64,000 nt of DNA from an uncultured Cedecea sp. (GCF_947498825.1 NZ_CANMLV010000019.1:27927-91926); one strand, 5' to 3'. Counted from the stretch's first letter, positions 27,870-38,349 are shown. Notes: generated by a model from the sequence alone, not told the origin. Translations and numbers: made by a program.

Positions 27870-28610
27870 ATGGCAGGTCATAGCAAGTGGGCCAACACAA
27901 AGCACCGTAAAGCTGCGCAAGATGCGAAACGCGGTAAAATTTTCACAAAGATTATTCGTGAGCTGGTGACCGCGGCCCGTCTGGGTGGCGGAGATGCAGG
28001 TTCCAACCCACGTCTGCGTGCAGCAATAGATAAAGCACTGTCTAATAATATGACACGTGACACCCTGAACCGTGCTATCGCTCGTGGTGTGGGGGGGGAT
28101 GATGATGCCAATATGGAAACCATCATCTATGAAGGATATGGCCCGGGTGGATCTGCGGTCATGGTTGAATGCCTGAGTGATAACCGCAATCGTACCGTGG
28201 CTGAAGTGCGCCATGCCTTCAACAAATGCGGCGGAAATCTGGGTACTGATGGTTCAGTTGCCTATCTGTTCAGCAAAAAGGGGATTATCTCCTTTGAAGC
28301 GGGCGATGAAGATCAGATTATGGAAGCCGCGCTTGAAGCTGGCGCTGAAGATGTTGTGACTTTTGATGACGGCGCGATTGATGTTTATACCGCGTGGGAA
28401 GATATGGGTGCGGTGAAAGATGCTCTGGAAGCTGCCGGCCTGAAAGCGGACAACGCTGAAGTTTCGATGATCCCATCGACCAAAGCCGATCTTGATGCTG
28501 ACAACGCACCGAAACTGCTGCGTCTGATCGATATGCTGGAAGACTGTGATGATGTTCAGGAAGTTTACCATAACGGTGAAATTTCTGACGAGGTGGCGGC
28601 AACCCTTTAA
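27870..28610 (+). CDS. yebC: YebC/PmpR-family regulatory/translation protein
   Basis: The ATG at 27870 gives 246 residues, the E. coli length, starting [18 protein letters not shown]. The family is cytoplasmic; members were described as DNA-binding regulators (PmpR) and, more recently for related proteins, as ribosome-associated factors helping translation of proline-rich stretches. The exact role in this organism is not shown. It lies between nudB and ruvC in the conserved order. Confidence 0.94.
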   Translation: MAGHSKWANTKHRKAAQDAKRGKIFTKIIRELVTAARLGGGDAGSNPRLRAAIDKALSNNMTRDTLNRAIARGVGGDDDANMETIIYEGYGPGGSAVMVECLSDNRNRTVAEVRHAFNKCGGNLGTDGSVAYLFSKKGIISFEAGDEDQIMEAALEAGAEDVVTFDDGAIDVYTAWEDMGAVKDALEAAGLKADNAEVSMIPSTKADLDADNAPKLLRLIDMLEDCDDVQEVYHNGEISDEVAATL

Positions 28611-28653
28611 TGGGGTTCTGCCGGGCAAGATGCCCGCTTGAAGGTGATAAGTG

Positions 28654-29175
28654 ATGGCGATTATTATCGGTATCGATCCGGGTTCACGTATCACGGGTTA
28701 TGGCGTTATTCGCCAGACCGGTCGACAACTGAGCTATCTGGGCAGCGGTTGTATTCGTACACAAGTCACTGACTTACCCTCGCGTTTAAAGATTATCTAC
28801 GCCGGGGTAAGTGAATTAATCACGCAGTTTCAGCCGGATTATTTTGCCATTGAACAAGTGTTTATGGCGAAGAATGCGGATTCAGCACTAAAACTGGGAC
28901 AGGCGCGTGGGGTAGCCATTGTTGCTGCGGTTAATGCGGAGTTACCGGTATTTGAGTATGCAGCCCGTCAGGTGAAACAGACAGTGGTCGGAACCGGTAG
29001 TGCGGAGAAAAGCCAGGTACAGCATATGGTGCGTATGCTGCTAAAACTTCCCTCTAATCCGCAGGCAGATGCTGCAGATGCGCTGGCTATCGCGATTACC
29101 CACTGCCATGTGACACAGAATGCTGCGCATATAAGCTCTTCGCGACTGAATCTGGCGCGAGGACGATTAAAATAA
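28654..29175 (+). CDS. ruvC: Holliday junction resolvase RuvC
   Basis: The ATG at 28654 gives 173 residues, as in E. coli ([18 protein letters not shown]). The acidic catalytic residues are visible: D in IIGIDPG, E in FAIEQVF, and the C-terminal DAADALAIA. RuvC nicks Holliday junctions in complex with RuvAB. A GTG codon at 28651 immediately precedes the ATG and is an unlikely start. A strong terminator follows, so ruvAB needs its own promoter. Confidence 0.96.
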   Translation: MAIIIGIDPGSRITGYGVIRQTGRQLSYLGSGCIRTQVTDLPSRLKIIYAGVSELITQFQPDYFAIEQVFMAKNADSALKLGQARGVAIVAAVNAELPVFEYAARQVKQTVVGTGSAEKSQVQHMVRMLLKLPSNPQADAADALAIAITHCHVTQNAAHISSSRLNLARGRLK

Positions 29176-29206
29176 AAAAGGCTGGATATTCATCCAGCCT
29201 TTTTTA
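29174..29206 (+). terminator. Rho-independent terminator of yebC-ruvC
   Basis: GGCTGGAT and ATCCAGCC form an 8-bp stem with a 4-base loop, flanked by A6 and followed by T6. It begins immediately after the ruvC stop codon. Confidence 0.92.
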
Positions 29207-29216
29207 TATCATGCAG

Positions 29217-29244
29217 TATACTCGTGATACTTCAAGTTACTTGG
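29217..29244. repeat. Palindromic intergenic repeat, fragment
   Basis: GTATACTCGTGATACTTCAAG resembles the arm of the repeat family (TATACCCGTCATACTTCA type). Only one arm is present, between ruvC and ruvA. Confidence 0.5.
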
Positions 29245-29294
29245 GTGTATAACGGACAGATATTTTTTAAACGGGGAATTCCCAGGAGCGTAAT

Positions 29295-29906
29295 GTGATA
29301 GGTAGACTCAGAGGCTTTGTTCTGGAAAAACAGCCCCCGCTGGTATTACTTGAAGTGGGTGGGGTGGGTTATGAAATTCATATGCCGATGACTTGCTTCT
29401 ATGAACTCCCGGACATTGGTTCTGAAGCCTTAGTCTTTACCCATTTCGTGGTGCGTGAAGATGCTCATTTATTGTTTGGTTTCAATAACAAACAAGAACG
29501 TACTCTGTTCCGCGAGTTGATTAAAGTCAACGGTGTCGGCCCAAAGCTGGCACTGGCTATTCTTTCGGGTATGTCCGCTCAACAATTTGTCAGCGCCGTT
29601 GAACGTGAAGACTCCGTTTCGCTGATAAAACTGCCGGGTGTCGGTAAAAAGACCGCCGAACGCCTGGTGGTAGAGATGAAAGATCGCTTCAAAGGTATGC
29701 ATGGTGATCTGTTTACCCCGACTACCGAACTGGTTCTGACTGCGCCAGAGAGTGGTATTGCGGATGACAGCGAAGCCGAAGCTGTTGCTGCCCTGGTCTC
29801 TTTAGGTTATAAACCCCAGGAAGCGAGTCGTATGATAAGCAAAGTTGCACGTAGCGGTGCAGATTGCGAAACGCTGATCCGCGAAGCACTTCGCGCAGCG
29901 CTGTGA
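29295..29906 (+). CDS. ruvA: Holliday junction DNA helicase subunit RuvA
   Basis: A 203-residue protein starting at GTG (as in E. coli ruvA, MIGRLRG) with AGGAG upstream. Domain I OB fold, domain II with two helix-hairpin-helix motifs ([30 protein letters not shown]), and the C-terminal domain III that contacts RuvB. RuvA binds the four-way junction as a tetramer and positions RuvB hexamers for branch migration. ruvB follows 8 bp later. Confidence 0.96.
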   Translation: MIGRLRGFVLEKQPPLVLLEVGGVGYEIHMPMTCFYELPDIGSEALVFTHFVVREDAHLLFGFNNKQERTLFRELIKVNGVGPKLALAILSGMSAQQFVSAVEREDSVSLIKLPGVGKKTAERLVVEMKDRFKGMHGDLFTPTTELVLTAPESGIADDSEAEAVAALVSLGYKPQEASRMISKVARSGADCETLIREALRAAL

Positions 29907-29914
29907 GGTAAAGA

Positions 29915-30925
29915 ATGATTGAAGCAGACCGTCTGGTCTCATCCGGAACTATCACCCCGGATGAGTTAATCGACAGGGCCATCCGTCCTAAGCAGCTGTC
30001 TGACTATGTGGGGCAGCCCCATGTCCGCTCGCAGATGGAAATTTTTATCCAGGCGGCGAAACTGCGCGGTGATGCCCTCGATCATCTGTTGATCTTTGGC
30101 CCGCCCGGGCTCGGTAAAACCACGTTGGCGAACATTGTTGCTAATGAAATGGGCGTTAACTTGCGTACGACTTCTGGCCCGGTGCTGGAAAAAGCCGGCG
30201 ACCTGGCGGCGATGCTGACCAACCTCGAACCCCATGATGTGCTGTTTATTGATGAGATCCATCGCTTGTCGCCGGTAGTTGAAGAAGTACTCTATCCGGC
30301 GATGGAGGATTATCAGCTGGATATTATGATTGGTGAAGGCCCTGCAGCACGTTCGATTAAAATAGACTTGCCGCCCTTCACTCTGGTCGGAGCAACCACG
30401 CGTGCCGGTTCACTGACTTCACCGTTACGCGACCGTTTTGGTATCGTCCAGCGACTTGAGTTCTATCAGGTTGCCGATCTTCAGCATATCGTCGGACGTA
30501 GCGCTGCAGTACTGGGCCTGGAGATGAGCGAAGAGGGTGCGCTGGAAATTGCCCGCCGTGCACGAGGCACACCGCGAATTGCCAACCGCCTGTTACGCCG
30601 GGTGCGAGATTTCGCCGAGGTACGTTATGATGGCGTCATCAGCGCAGAAGTGGCCTCTCAGGCTCTTGATATGCTCAATGTCGATAGCGAAGGCTTCGAC
30701 TATATGGATCGCAAACTGCTGTTGGCAGTGATTGATAAGTTCCTCGGCGGTCCGGTTGGCCTGGATAACCTTGCGGCGGCCATTGGTGAAGAACGAGAAA
30801 CTATCGAAGATGTGCTAGAACCCTTTTTAATTCAGCAAGGCTTCTTGCAACGAACACCGAGAGGACGAATCACCACGCCAAGGGCCTGGAGCCACTTTGG
30901 TATTACCCCGCCTGAAATGCCTTAA
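29915..30925 (+). CDS. ruvB: Holliday junction branch migration ATPase RuvB
   Basis: A 336-residue AAA+ ATPase: Walker [14 protein letters not shown], Walker [10 protein letters not shown], sensor 1 GATTRAG, arginine finger in [10 protein letters not shown], and a C-terminal winged helix ([12 protein letters not shown]). Two RuvB hexamers drive branch migration with RuvA. Same length as in E. coli. Confidence 0.97.
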   Translation: MIEADRLVSSGTITPDELIDRAIRPKQLSDYVGQPHVRSQMEIFIQAAKLRGDALDHLLIFGPPGLGKTTLANIVANEMGVNLRTTSGPVLEKAGDLAAMLTNLEPHDVLFIDEIHRLSPVVEEVLYPAMEDYQLDIMIGEGPAARSIKIDLPPFTLVGATTRAGSLTSPLRDRFGIVQRLEFYQVADLQHIVGRSAAVLGLEMSEEGALEIARRARGTPRIANRLLRRVRDFAEVRYDGVISAEVASQALDMLNVDSEGFDYMDRKLLLAVIDKFLGGPVGLDNLAAAIGEERETIEDVLEPFLIQQGFLQRTPRGRITTPRAWSHFGITPPEMP

Positions 30926-31266
30926 AGAGAGTATAAAAAGGAATCTCCTCCCGATTACGTGGCATCAACTCTGATGCTACGTTTCTGATATTTTCTGCTC
31001 TAAGTCTCCAGAAACCTTCGCGAATATCTTTAAGTCTGTAGCAATTGTAAGTATCCTCTATACTTACAATTCTAGCTGTCAGGCTGCAAATGACTTGTAT
31101 ATGACTGGTGGAAAATAATGATATCTCCGGAGGGAGACAGGTTTTCAGTAGGCCGCCCGAATCGTTTTGGGTGCAGAGTGTGGGCTGCTCCAGTTGTTTC
31201 CTGAACAGACCAACGACTGGCAAATATCAACAGATATGGGTAAGCGTATAAGGAACGAATAATATA
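30926..31266. other. Intergenic stretch between ruvB and the EAL gene
   Basis: No gene is supported. The stretch contains the 29-bp inverted repeat at 31043-31071 and then the likely promoter region of the EAL-domain gene. Confidence 0.5.
31043..31071. promoter_or_regulatory. 29-bp perfect inverted repeat, candidate operator
   Basis: AATTGTAAGTAT and ATACTTACAATT (12-bp arms, CCTCT spacer) without mismatch, 118 bp past ruvB and 196 bp before the EAL gene. AT-rich arms and no T-tract argue for a protein-binding site rather than a terminator. Confidence 0.5.
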
Positions 31267-32631
31267 ATGCCTCACATATCCTCAGCTTTTATTCCGGCAG
31301 CGGCTCACGCGACTTATCTGTGTCGTATCGCGGCATATACCGCTGTGGCGATTGCTCTCGGCTGGTTTAGCTACTTTATCTGGTCAAAGGAGTGGGATCT
31401 TGCCGTATCGCTAATTATTCTCGCCTTTGTTACGCTTCCCTGCTGGGTTATGGCAATGCGTGGTCTTTTTTTCCGTAGCCTGCTCATTGCACAAATTACC
31501 TGCTTATTGTTTGTCGGTTTTTTCTGCTATCGATACGATGTTTCAAATCAGCTGTTCCAGCGAAGCACCCACTTATATATTCCGACGATAGCCTTGGTAG
31601 GTTATATTAGTTATCAGCAAACGAAGTCAAAATTTCAAATTTTTATTATTTTAATCAGCTTGGTGTTATTTATTTTATTCAGCAGTAATGTCCATTTTTT
31701 ATCGATGGATAATAGCACCGTCCGGCATTTTCAGATGGTGAGTTCGTGGATAAATCCGTTGCTTTCCACGCTATTATTTGTCGGTGTGATTGTGGCTATG
31801 CATACTGATTTTTCTAAAAGAAAGAAGAGTGTCAAGGCTATCCAGAATGCCTTATACAACGATCAGTTCATTCTTTTATATCAACCCGTGGTTAACCTGA
31901 AAGGCAGAGTCACTGGAGCGGAAGCGCTTATTCGCTGGAATCATCCATCCTCCGGGTTAATTTCACCTGTGACATTTATCCCTGACGCCCAACAGGCTGG
32001 GATGATGCCAATGATTGGTGAGTGGGTAATTGCTCAGGCCTTTAACGATTTACTGCGGTGGCAAGAAAATGCAGAGACACGTCATTTAACAGTGTCAATT
32101 AATATCACCACCGATCATTTTATGCAGCCTGATTTTGTGCGTAAGTTACTCCAGCAGGCGCAAGTCAAAAACATACCTTGCCGACAAGTGCGTCTGGAAT
32201 TGACGGAAAGTGTCTTTATTTCCGAACCCCATATTGTTGCCGCTAAAATGGATGAATTAGCAGCTGCTGGTTTTACGTTCGCACTCGATGATTTCGGGAC
32301 CGGTTTTTCTGCCTTAAGTACCTTGCGTAAGCTGCCGCTTAATCAAATTAAGATCGATCGTAGTTTTGTCACGGGCGCCAGTACTAATACTAAAGGCGTC
32401 GTTATTGCGAGAAATATTGCCAGAATGGGTACTGAGTTAGGATTAGAAGTGGTGGCTGAGGGAATAGAAACACCTTATCAATGGTCAATTATGAAAGAGT
32501 ATGGCTGTACTGTTTTTCAAGGATTCCTGTTTTCGCGGCCGGTAAGTGTTGCCGACTTTATCCTCTTTGTGAGCAGTCATTCCCATCATGATACTGAATA
32601 CAGTGCATCAGGTTACTTGTCTCATCGCTGA
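31267..32631 (+). CDS. Membrane-bound EAL-domain c-di-GMP phosphodiesterase
   Basis: A 454-residue protein. Residues 1-180 contain about six hydrophobic segments without a recognised sensor; from about residue 190 an EAL domain follows. Catalytic features are intact: GAEALIRW (the EAL glutamate), SINIT, RLELTES, ALDDFGTGFSALS, KIDRSFV, VAEGIET and FQGFLFSRP. It should hydrolyse c-di-GMP to pGpG and favour motility over biofilm. No GGDEF domain is present. This gene is not part of the E. coli ruvB-znu neighbourhood as I know it. A palindrome upstream may control it. Confidence 0.85.
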   Translation: MPHISSAFIPAAAHATYLCRIAAYTAVAIALGWFSYFIWSKEWDLAVSLIILAFVTLPCWVMAMRGLFFRSLLIAQITCLLFVGFFCYRYDVSNQLFQRSTHLYIPTIALVGYISYQQTKSKFQIFIILISLVLFILFSSNVHFLSMDNSTVRHFQMVSSWINPLLSTLLFVGVIVAMHTDFSKRKKSVKAIQNALYNDQFILLYQPVVNLKGRVTGAEALIRWNHPSSGLISPVTFIPDAQQAGMMPMIGEWVIAQAFNDLLRWQENAETRHLTVSINITTDHFMQPDFVRKLLQQAQVKNIPCRQVRLELTESVFISEPHIVAAKMDELAAAGFTFALDDFGTGFSALSTLRKLPLNQIKIDRSFVTGASTNTKGVVIARNIARMGTELGLEVVAEGIETPYQWSIMKEYGCTVFQGFLFSRPVSVADFILFVSSHSHHDTEYSASGYLSHR

Positions 32632-32670
32632 GCCAGTATAGTAAGAGCAGTACCGGCGCTTGCTTTCTGC

Positions 32671-33147
32671 TCAGTCTGTTATGGTTTTGCTCATATTGAT
32701 CCCTGTAACACCGAAACCACTTTTTTCATAGACGTGTTGTGCCCGGCTATTGTCTCCGGCAACACGTAAACGAATTTGCTGAAAATTCTGTTCACGCAAA
32801 TTTTTCTCAAGAGCCTGAAGGGCTTTTTTACCCAATCCCTGTCCCTGATAGTCATTAAAAATATGAAAATCATAGATAAATACCGTTCGCATGGCGGTAT
32901 CCGGCTTGTACCAGAGATACCCCACATGCTGTTCTTTTTGCCCAGGGCTAACCGTCAGACAGAGTAAAACTTGTCCGGGGGTATGCACACCGTCAGGAAG
33001 GTCTTCGGCGATTTCTTGTTTAGCCCTGAGCCGTGAATCATCAAGAGACAGGCGATAGTTTGAGGTAATTTCCTGCGCATAATCAGCAATAAAATACGTC
33101 AGGTAAGCGGGATATTCATCCTCGCGCATTGGGCGAAACGTTATCAT
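32671..33147 (-). CDS. GNAT-family N-acetyltransferase
   Basis: The ATG at 33147 follows AAGGAAAA and gives 158 residues (MITFRPMREDEYPAY). The acetyl-CoA loop is DYQGQGLGKKALQALE, and NSRAQHVYEKSGF is the typical C-terminal motif B. The acceptor, which may be an amine of a small molecule or a protein, cannot be inferred. It lies 34 bp upstream of znuB in the reverse direction of that operon, on the same strand, so read-through from znuCB is possible. Confidence 0.82.
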   Translation of the reverse strand: MITFRPMREDEYPAYLTYFIADYAQEITSNYRLSLDDSRLRAKQEIAEDLPDGVHTPGQVLLCLTVSPGQKEQHVGYLWYKPDTAMRTVFIYDFHIFNDYQGQGLGKKALQALEKNLREQNFQQIRLRVAGDNSRAQHVYEKSGFGVTGINMSKTITD

Positions 33148-33181
33148 AATTTTTTCCTTACCTGACGGTTTTACTGGTGAT

Positions 33182-33967
33182 TCACGCACTCTGCTTTTTC
33201 AACATAGAGAGAATAAAGAGCACCGCAGAGGCCAGTACCACCGATGGTCCGGCGGGGGTGTCATACAGAGCAGAAAATGCCAGTCCGCCTGTCACTGAAA
33301 TCATTCCTGTCAATACTGCCACGGCGGCCATCTGTTCTGGCGTACGGGCAAAACGTCGTGCGGTGGCTGCGGGGATTATCAATAACGAGGTAATAATCAG
33401 CGCACCAACAAACTTCATTGCCACACCAATGGTCAGTGCCGTTATTAGCATGAGCAGCATTTTGGTTCGTTGCAGATTGACGCCATCAACATGAGCGAGA
33501 TCGGGACTGATGGTCATAGCCAGTAAATTACGCCACTGCCAGGCCAGGACTCCGCATACGATAGCAACACCTGAGGCGATGGTGATGATATCGTCCAACG
33601 TGACTGATAGCAGATCGCCAAACAAATAAGCCATTAAATCGACCCGCACATTCCCCATCAAACTGACGACGACCAGACCTAAGGAGAGGGCACTGTGGGC
33701 CATAATACCCAGCAGAGTATCGATAGCCAGATGCGGCCTTCTTTCCAGCCATACCAGTCCCAGCGCCATCAATAAAGTGACAGCGATAACCGCATAGAAT
33801 GGATTAACGTTAAGCAACAAACCAAAAGCGACACCTAATAGCGAAGCATGCGCCAGCGTATCGCCAAAATAGGACATCCGACGCCAGACGACAAAAGAGC
33901 CGAGAGGGCCTGCGGCACAAGCAAGCAGAATACCGGCCAGCCAGCCGGGAAGTAATAGCTCAATCAT
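33182..33967 (-). CDS. znuB: Zinc ABC transporter permease ZnuB
   Basis: A 261-residue inner-membrane protein with about eight helices, of the metal ABC-3 permease family ([35 protein letters not shown]). ZnuB forms the channel of the high-affinity zinc importer with ZnuC and ZnuA. The start overlaps the znuC stop by 4 bp. Confidence 0.95.
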   Translation of the reverse strand: MIELLLPGWLAGILLACAAGPLGSFVVWRRMSYFGDTLAHASLLGVAFGLLLNVNPFYAVIAVTLLMALGLVWLERRPHLAIDTLLGIMAHSALSLGLVVVSLMGNVRVDLMAYLFGDLLSVTLDDIITIASGVAIVCGVLAWQWRNLLAMTISPDLAHVDGVNLQRTKMLLMLITALTIGVAMKFVGALIITSLLIIPAATARRFARTPEQMAAVAVLTGMISVTGGLAFSALYDTPAGPSVVLASAVLFILSMLKKQSA

Positions 33968-34719
33968 GACTGACTCTTTCCTTTGCGCAGAATGATGCGA
34001 CCGTGCAAATCGTGACGATGATTATGGTGATGACGATAAACCGCGAGTTGTTCAGCACCGACGGGGCCAAACATGGAGATAAATTCAGGGTGAGTCGAAA
34101 CGACTTCGGGCGTGCCAGAACAACAAATATGTTGATTCAAGCATAGTACATCATCCGTTTTGGCCATCACCAGATGCAGGTCATGGGACACCATTAATAC
34201 CGCACAGCCCAGTTCATGACGCAGCTTATCAATCAAGTTATACAGCGATAGCTGTCCGTTCACATCTACGCCTTGGGTAGGTTCATCTAATACCAGTAAT
34301 TGCGGTTTATTCAGCAGAGCACGCGCCAGTAATACACGCTGATTTTCCCCCCCGGATAGCTTTTGCATCGGGGCATTAAGCAGGTGAGCTGCCTGCACGC
34401 GTTGCAGAGCAGGCAGGATATCCGCTTTTTTGACACCGGGGCGTAAGCGCATAAAGCGATCGACGGTTAAGGGGAGGGTGATATCCAGATGCAGTTTCTG
34501 AGGCACATACCCAATACGCAGATTATTATCGCATTTGATAAGCCCGGTATCAGGCTTAACCAGCCCGAGTACCACACGGACCAGGGTAGATTTACCCGCG
34601 CCATTGGGTCCCAGCAGCGTCATGATCCGCCCAGCCGTTAACGACAGAGAGATATCATTCAGGACACGCCGCTGTCCGAAAAAAACAGAAATATGTTCGA
34701 GCTCAACCAAATTTATCAT
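33964..34719 (-). CDS. znuC: Zinc ABC transporter ATPase ZnuC
   Basis: A 251-residue ABC ATPase: Walker [15 protein letters not shown], signature [15 protein letters not shown], Walker [13 protein letters not shown], and H-loop MVSHDLHLV. The C-terminus is rich in histidine ([14 protein letters not shown]), as in E. coli ZnuC. It powers zinc import. Divergent from znuA with a shared Zur box. Confidence 0.96.
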   Translation of the reverse strand: MINLVELEHISVFFGQRRVLNDISLSLTAGRIMTLLGPNGAGKSTLVRVVLGLVKPDTGLIKCDNNLRIGYVPQKLHLDITLPLTVDRFMRLRPGVKKADILPALQRVQAAHLLNAPMQKLSGGENQRVLLARALLNKPQLLVLDEPTQGVDVNGQLSLYNLIDKLRHELGCAVLMVSHDLHLVMAKTDDVLCLNQHICCSGTPEVVSTHPEFISMFGPVGAEQLAVYRHHHNHRHDLHGRIILRKGKSQS

Positions 34720-34747
34720 GACTATTTTAGGGGTTGCAGAAATTAAC

Positions 34748-34767
34748 GAATGTTATAATATCACAAC
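34748..34767. promoter_or_regulatory. Zur box between znuC and znuA
   Basis: GAATGTTATAATATCACAAC closely follows the enterobacterial Zur operator GAAATGTTATAATATCACATTTC. It lies between the divergent start codons at 34719 and 34799, so zinc-loaded Zur would repress both directions. Confidence 0.9.
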
Positions 34768-34798
34768 TCCTCATCTTGTCACGATGGTAATTTTCATT

Positions 34799-35743
34799 AT
34801 GTTACATAAAAAAACACTTCTTTTTGCAGCTTTGTCTACGGTACTGACTGCGGCTCCTGTATTGAGTGCCAATGCGGCCGTTGTAGCGTCAATTAAACCG
34901 TTGGGCTTTATCGCTTCAGCCATTGCTGATGGGGTCACAGATACCGAAGTTTTACTGCCAGATGGAGCGTCTGAGCATGATTACGCACTTAAGCCATCAG
35001 ACGTAAAACGCTTACAGGGCGCGGACTTAGTCGTATGGGTAGGCCCTGAGATGGAAGCGTTTATGCAGAAGTCGGTGCGTCAGTTACCGGAACAAAAACA
35101 GCTCGAATTATCCGCTCTTGCACCCGTAAAACCTCTGCTAATGAAGGGCAGTGATGATGATGACCATGATCATGATCACGCTCATGAATCAGGTGAAAAA
35201 AGTGGCGAAGATCACCATCATGGAGACTATAATTTACACATCTGGCTTTCACCTGAAGTGGCGCAGCTGTCAGCAGTTGCAATCCATGACAAATTAGTGG
35301 AACTTATGCCAGAACATAGAGACAAACTTGATGCTAACCTGCGTGATTTCACCTCTGGTCTTGCAGAGACGGATAAGCAGGTTAATTCCGTGCTCGCGCC
35401 GGTAAAAGGGAAAGGATACTTCGTTTTTCATGATGCCTATGGTTATTTCGAAAAACACTATGGCCTGACACCGCTAGGTCATTTTACCGTGAATCCTGAA
35501 ATCCAACCGGGCGCGCAGCGTTTACATAAAATCAGAACAGAGTTGGTTGAGCATAAAGCGACTTGCGTTTTTGCTGAACCACAATTCAGGCCAGCGGTAA
35601 TCCATGCCGTTGCCCAGGGAACGCAAGTGCGCACAGGCAGCTTGGACCCATTGGGCATCGGGGTTGTGTTGGGTAAAGACAGCTATATGCAGTTTTTGAC
35701 CCAGTTATCTGACCAGTATGCGAGCTGTCTGAAAGGAGAATAA
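34799..35743 (+). CDS. znuA: Periplasmic zinc-binding protein ZnuA
   Basis: The ATG at 34799 gives [20 protein letters not shown], as in E. coli ZnuA; the frame is open upstream through the Zur box, which is not credible as coding. About 314 residues with a signal peptide of about 26. The His/Asp-rich loop ([14 protein letters not shown] and EDHHHGD) is typical of ZnuA. Zinc ligands lie at SEHDYAL, LHIWLSP and [10 protein letters not shown]. It delivers zinc to ZnuBC. Confidence 0.95.
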   Translation: MLHKKTLLFAALSTVLTAAPVLSANAAVVASIKPLGFIASAIADGVTDTEVLLPDGASEHDYALKPSDVKRLQGADLVVWVGPEMEAFMQKSVRQLPEQKQLELSALAPVKPLLMKGSDDDDHDHDHAHESGEKSGEDHHHGDYNLHIWLSPEVAQLSAVAIHDKLVELMPEHRDKLDANLRDFTSGLAETDKQVNSVLAPVKGKGYFVFHDAYGYFEKHYGLTPLGHFTVNPEIQPGAQRLHKIRTELVEHKATCVFAEPQFRPAVIHAVAQGTQVRTGSLDPLGIGVVLGKDSYMQFLTQLSDQYASCLKGE

Positions 35744-35758
35744 TGAGGAATTTACTAC

Positions 35759-37081
35759 GTGCAACAGATAGCCCGCTCTGTCGCCACAGCATTTGATAAT
35801 TTGTCACGACCTCACCGCGTTATGCTGGGGTCGCTGACAGTTCTTACTCTCGCGGTCGCAGTATGGCGTCCAAGTGTCTATCATCCGGTAGGCTCTTCAG
35901 TCAGTAAGATTATCGAGCTAGACAAAACCGAGTCCCGTACGTTATTACCTGAAGCCAGTGAACCACTGGAACAAGCGCCGAATGCTGATGACGATATCAT
36001 CCCACAAGATGAGCTCGATGAAAAAACAGCCAATGAAGCGGGTGTTCACGAGTATGTGGTTTCATCGGGCGATACCCTCAGTAGTATTCTTAACCAGTAT
36101 GGCATCGATATGGGCGATATCAGCCAGATCGCTGCCATAGATAAAGATCTGCGTAATCTTAAGATAGGACAACAGATTTCCTGGACCCTCACGGACAGTG
36201 GCGACCTTCAGCGTTTAACCTGGGAAGTGTCTCGCCGTGAAACCCGCACCTACGATCGTACCGGTAACAGTTTTAAACTGAGCACGGCGATTCAGCAGGG
36301 AGAGTGGGTTAATCGTGTACTGACCGGTACCGTGAATGGCAGTTTTATCACAAGCGCCCGACAAGCGGGACTCTCTAATTCAGAAATTAACTCTGTCATT
36401 AAAGCCATGCAGTGGCAGATGGATTTCCGCAAGCTGAAAAAAGGCGACGCCTTCTCGGTTTTACTGTCACGTGAAATGCTCGATGGTAAACGCGAACAAA
36501 GTGAGTTAGTTGGCGTCCGTCTGCGTAGCGATGGTAAAGACTATTACGCGGTTCGTGCTGAAGACGGTAAATTCTATGATAAGAATGGAGCCGGTCTGGC
36601 GAAAGGCTTTATGCGTTTTCCTACCACTAAACAATTCCGCGTTTCTTCGGGCTTTAATCCGCGTCGCCTTAACCCGGTGACTGGGCGTATTGCGCCGCAC
36701 AAGGGTGTTGACTTTGCTATGCCACAAGGTACGCCAGTGATGGCCGTCGGTGATGGTGAAGTGGTGATGGCGAAACACAGCGGTGCAGCAGGCTATCTGG
36801 TTGCAATTCGCCACGGTCGTTCTTATACCACGCGTTATATGCATTTGAAAAAGCTGTTAGTTAAGCCTGGACAGAAAGTAAAACGTGGAGACCATATTGC
36901 ACTCTCTGGTAATACAGGCCGCTCTACAGGCCCTCATTTGCACTATGAAGTATGGATTAACCAGCAGGCAGTTAATCCGCTGACGGCTAAGTTGCCGCGC
37001 TCTGAGGGGCTGACAGGGAAGGAACGTCGTGATTACCTGGCGCAAGTCCGCGATGTGGTTCCTAAGCTCGCGCTAAACTAA
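35759..37081 (+). CDS. mepM: Murein DD-endopeptidase MepM
   Basis: A 440-residue protein with GTG start (MQQIARSVATAFDNLSRPHR, same as E. coli MepM). One N-terminal membrane anchor near residues 22-38, a LysM domain around VHEYVVSSGDTLSSILNQYG, and a C-terminal M23 zinc peptidase (HKGVDFAMPQGTPV and GPHLHYEVW zinc ligands). It cleaves D-Ala-mDAP cross-links for cell wall growth and is degraded by Prc with NlpI in E. coli; prc is also in this window. It starts 15 bp after znuA and is likely partly co-transcribed. Confidence 0.95.
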   Translation: MQQIARSVATAFDNLSRPHRVMLGSLTVLTLAVAVWRPSVYHPVGSSVSKIIELDKTESRTLLPEASEPLEQAPNADDDIIPQDELDEKTANEAGVHEYVVSSGDTLSSILNQYGIDMGDISQIAAIDKDLRNLKIGQQISWTLTDSGDLQRLTWEVSRRETRTYDRTGNSFKLSTAIQQGEWVNRVLTGTVNGSFITSARQAGLSNSEINSVIKAMQWQMDFRKLKKGDAFSVLLSREMLDGKREQSELVGVRLRSDGKDYYAVRAEDGKFYDKNGAGLAKGFMRFPTTKQFRVSSGFNPRRLNPVTGRIAPHKGVDFAMPQGTPVMAVGDGEVVMAKHSGAAGYLVAIRHGRSYTTRYMHLKKLLVKPGQKVKRGDHIALSGNTGRSTGPHLHYEVWINQQAVNPLTAKLPRSEGLTGKERRDYLAQVRDVVPKLALN

Positions 37082-37096
37082 TACACTCTTCTTTGA

Positions 37097-37118
37097 AAGC
37101 CGGTACGTGTACCGGCTT
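37097..37118 (+). terminator. Hairpin after mepM (first copy)
   Basis: AAGCCGGTACGTGTACCGGCTT, a near-perfect palindrome, 15 bp after the mepM stop. The same hairpin recurs at 37259 with a T-tract. This copy is followed by CAGATT rather than T's, so it may be a decayed or duplicated terminator. Confidence 0.6.
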
Positions 37119-37130
37119 CAGATTGCTGGC

Positions 37131-37162
37131 AAAGAAGGAAAAAACGTGGTTTTTCCTTCTTT
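37131..37162. terminator. AT-rich hairpin in mepM-lpxM gap
   Basis: AAAGAAGGAAAAA and TTTTTCCTTCTTT form a perfect 13-bp stem with a 6-base loop. It is followed by GAGTT. It sits between two copies of another hairpin. Confidence 0.5.
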
Positions 37163-37258
37163 GAGTTATCTGCCGAAAATCAATGAATTGATTTTCCTGT
37201 TTATTTTCGTAAATAAGCGCTGAAAATCAGATATCACTTTAGCTTTGCCATTAATCTC

Positions 37259-37288
37259 AAGCCGGTACGTGTACCGGCTTTTTATTTT
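37259..37288 (+). terminator. Hairpin with T-tract (second copy) upstream of lpxM
   Basis: AAGCCGGTACGTGTACCGGCTT followed by TTTATTTT, a good intrinsic terminator. Identical hairpin to 37097-37118, 162 bp apart, about 75 bp before the lpxM ATG. Confidence 0.75.
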
Positions 37289-37361
37289 GTGCGGCGGGCT
37301 GGACGCCGTTATGATATCGGCATTGTTTTTCGTCAATTTACTGACGCCGATGAGTATCTGT

Positions 37362-38339
37362 ATGGAAAAAAATAAAAAAAATCACAGCGAGTTTATCCCT
37401 GAATTTAAAAAATCCTTTTTTCACCCGCGCTATTGGGGCGCATGGCTGGGTGTTGGCGCATTTGCAGGCCTGGCATTGCTGCCACCGGGTTTACGTGATC
37501 CGCTCCTGGGTAAAGTAGGTCGTGTTGCGGGGCGGCTGGCAAAGAGCGCACGTCGTCGTGCGCAAATTAATCTGCTCTACTGTTTTCCTGAACTGCCAGA
37601 AGCTGAGCGTGAACAGATTATCGATCGGATGTTTATGACCGCGCCACAGGCGATGGTGCTGATGGCTGAGCTGGGCTTGCGTGACCCTAAAAAAGTCATG
37701 CAACGCGTCGACTGGCATGGCAAAGAGCTTATTGATGAATTACAGGCGCGTGGCGAAAATGTGATTTTCCTTGTTCCTCATGGTTGGGCTGTGGATATTC
37801 CTGCAATGTTAATGGCCTCTCAGGGGCAAAAAATGGCCGCTATGTTCCATAATCAGGGCAATCAGCTATTTGATTATGTCTGGAATACGGTACGCCGTCG
37901 TTTTGGTGGGCGTATGCATGCGCGTAATGACGGTATTAAACCTTTTATTAGTTCAGTACGTCAGGGCTACTGGGGCTATTATTTACCGGATCAGGATCAC
38001 GGTGCTGAACATAGCGAATTCGTCGATTTTTTTGCCACCTATAAAGCGACACTACCAGCGATTGGCCGCTTAATGAAGGTCTGTCGGGCGCGTGTTATTC
38101 CGCTATTTCCAGTCTATAACGGTACCACTCATCGGCTGGATGTCTATATTCGCCCGCCAATGGACGATTTGCTTGAGGCTGATGACCATACTATTGCGCG
38201 TCGTATGAACGAGGAAGTCGAGTTATTGGTCGGGCCATACCCGGAACAATATACCTGGATCCTGAAATTGCTGAAAACACGTAAAGCAGGCGAAACCGAG
38301 CCATATTGCCGGGATGAACTCTATCCTAAAAAGAAATAA
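37362..38339 (+). CDS. lpxM: Lipid A myristoyltransferase LpxM
   Basis: The ATG at 37362 gives 325 residues (E. coli LpxM 323), beginning [20 protein letters not shown]; an in-frame ATG at 37350 is a less likely start. HtrB/MsbB acyltransferase family with the HX4D catalytic motif in [12 protein letters not shown] near residue 138 and the conserved [20 protein letters not shown]. It adds the last secondary acyl chain to Kdo2-lipid A at the inner membrane. Upstream it is preceded by a terminator, so it has its own promoter. Confidence 0.95.
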   Translation: MEKNKKNHSEFIPEFKKSFFHPRYWGAWLGVGAFAGLALLPPGLRDPLLGKVGRVAGRLAKSARRRAQINLLYCFPELPEAEREQIIDRMFMTAPQAMVLMAELGLRDPKKVMQRVDWHGKELIDELQARGENVIFLVPHGWAVDIPAMLMASQGQKMAAMFHNQGNQLFDYVWNTVRRRFGGRMHARNDGIKPFISSVRQGYWGYYLPDQDHGAEHSEFVDFFATYKATLPAIGRLMKVCRARVIPLFPVYNGTTHRLDVYIRPPMDDLLEADDHTIARRMNEEVELLVGPYPEQYTWILKLLKTRKAGETEPYCRDELYPKKK

Positions 38340-38349
38340 CTATAGAAAT

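Noticed and set aside
34535..34798. N-terminal extension of znuA
   Set aside because: It overlaps znuC and the Zur box; the start at 34799 gives the expected signal peptide.
35158..35222. CAT/GAT-rich tract as a tandem DNA repeat
   Set aside because: It encodes the His/Asp-rich metal loop normal for ZnuA.
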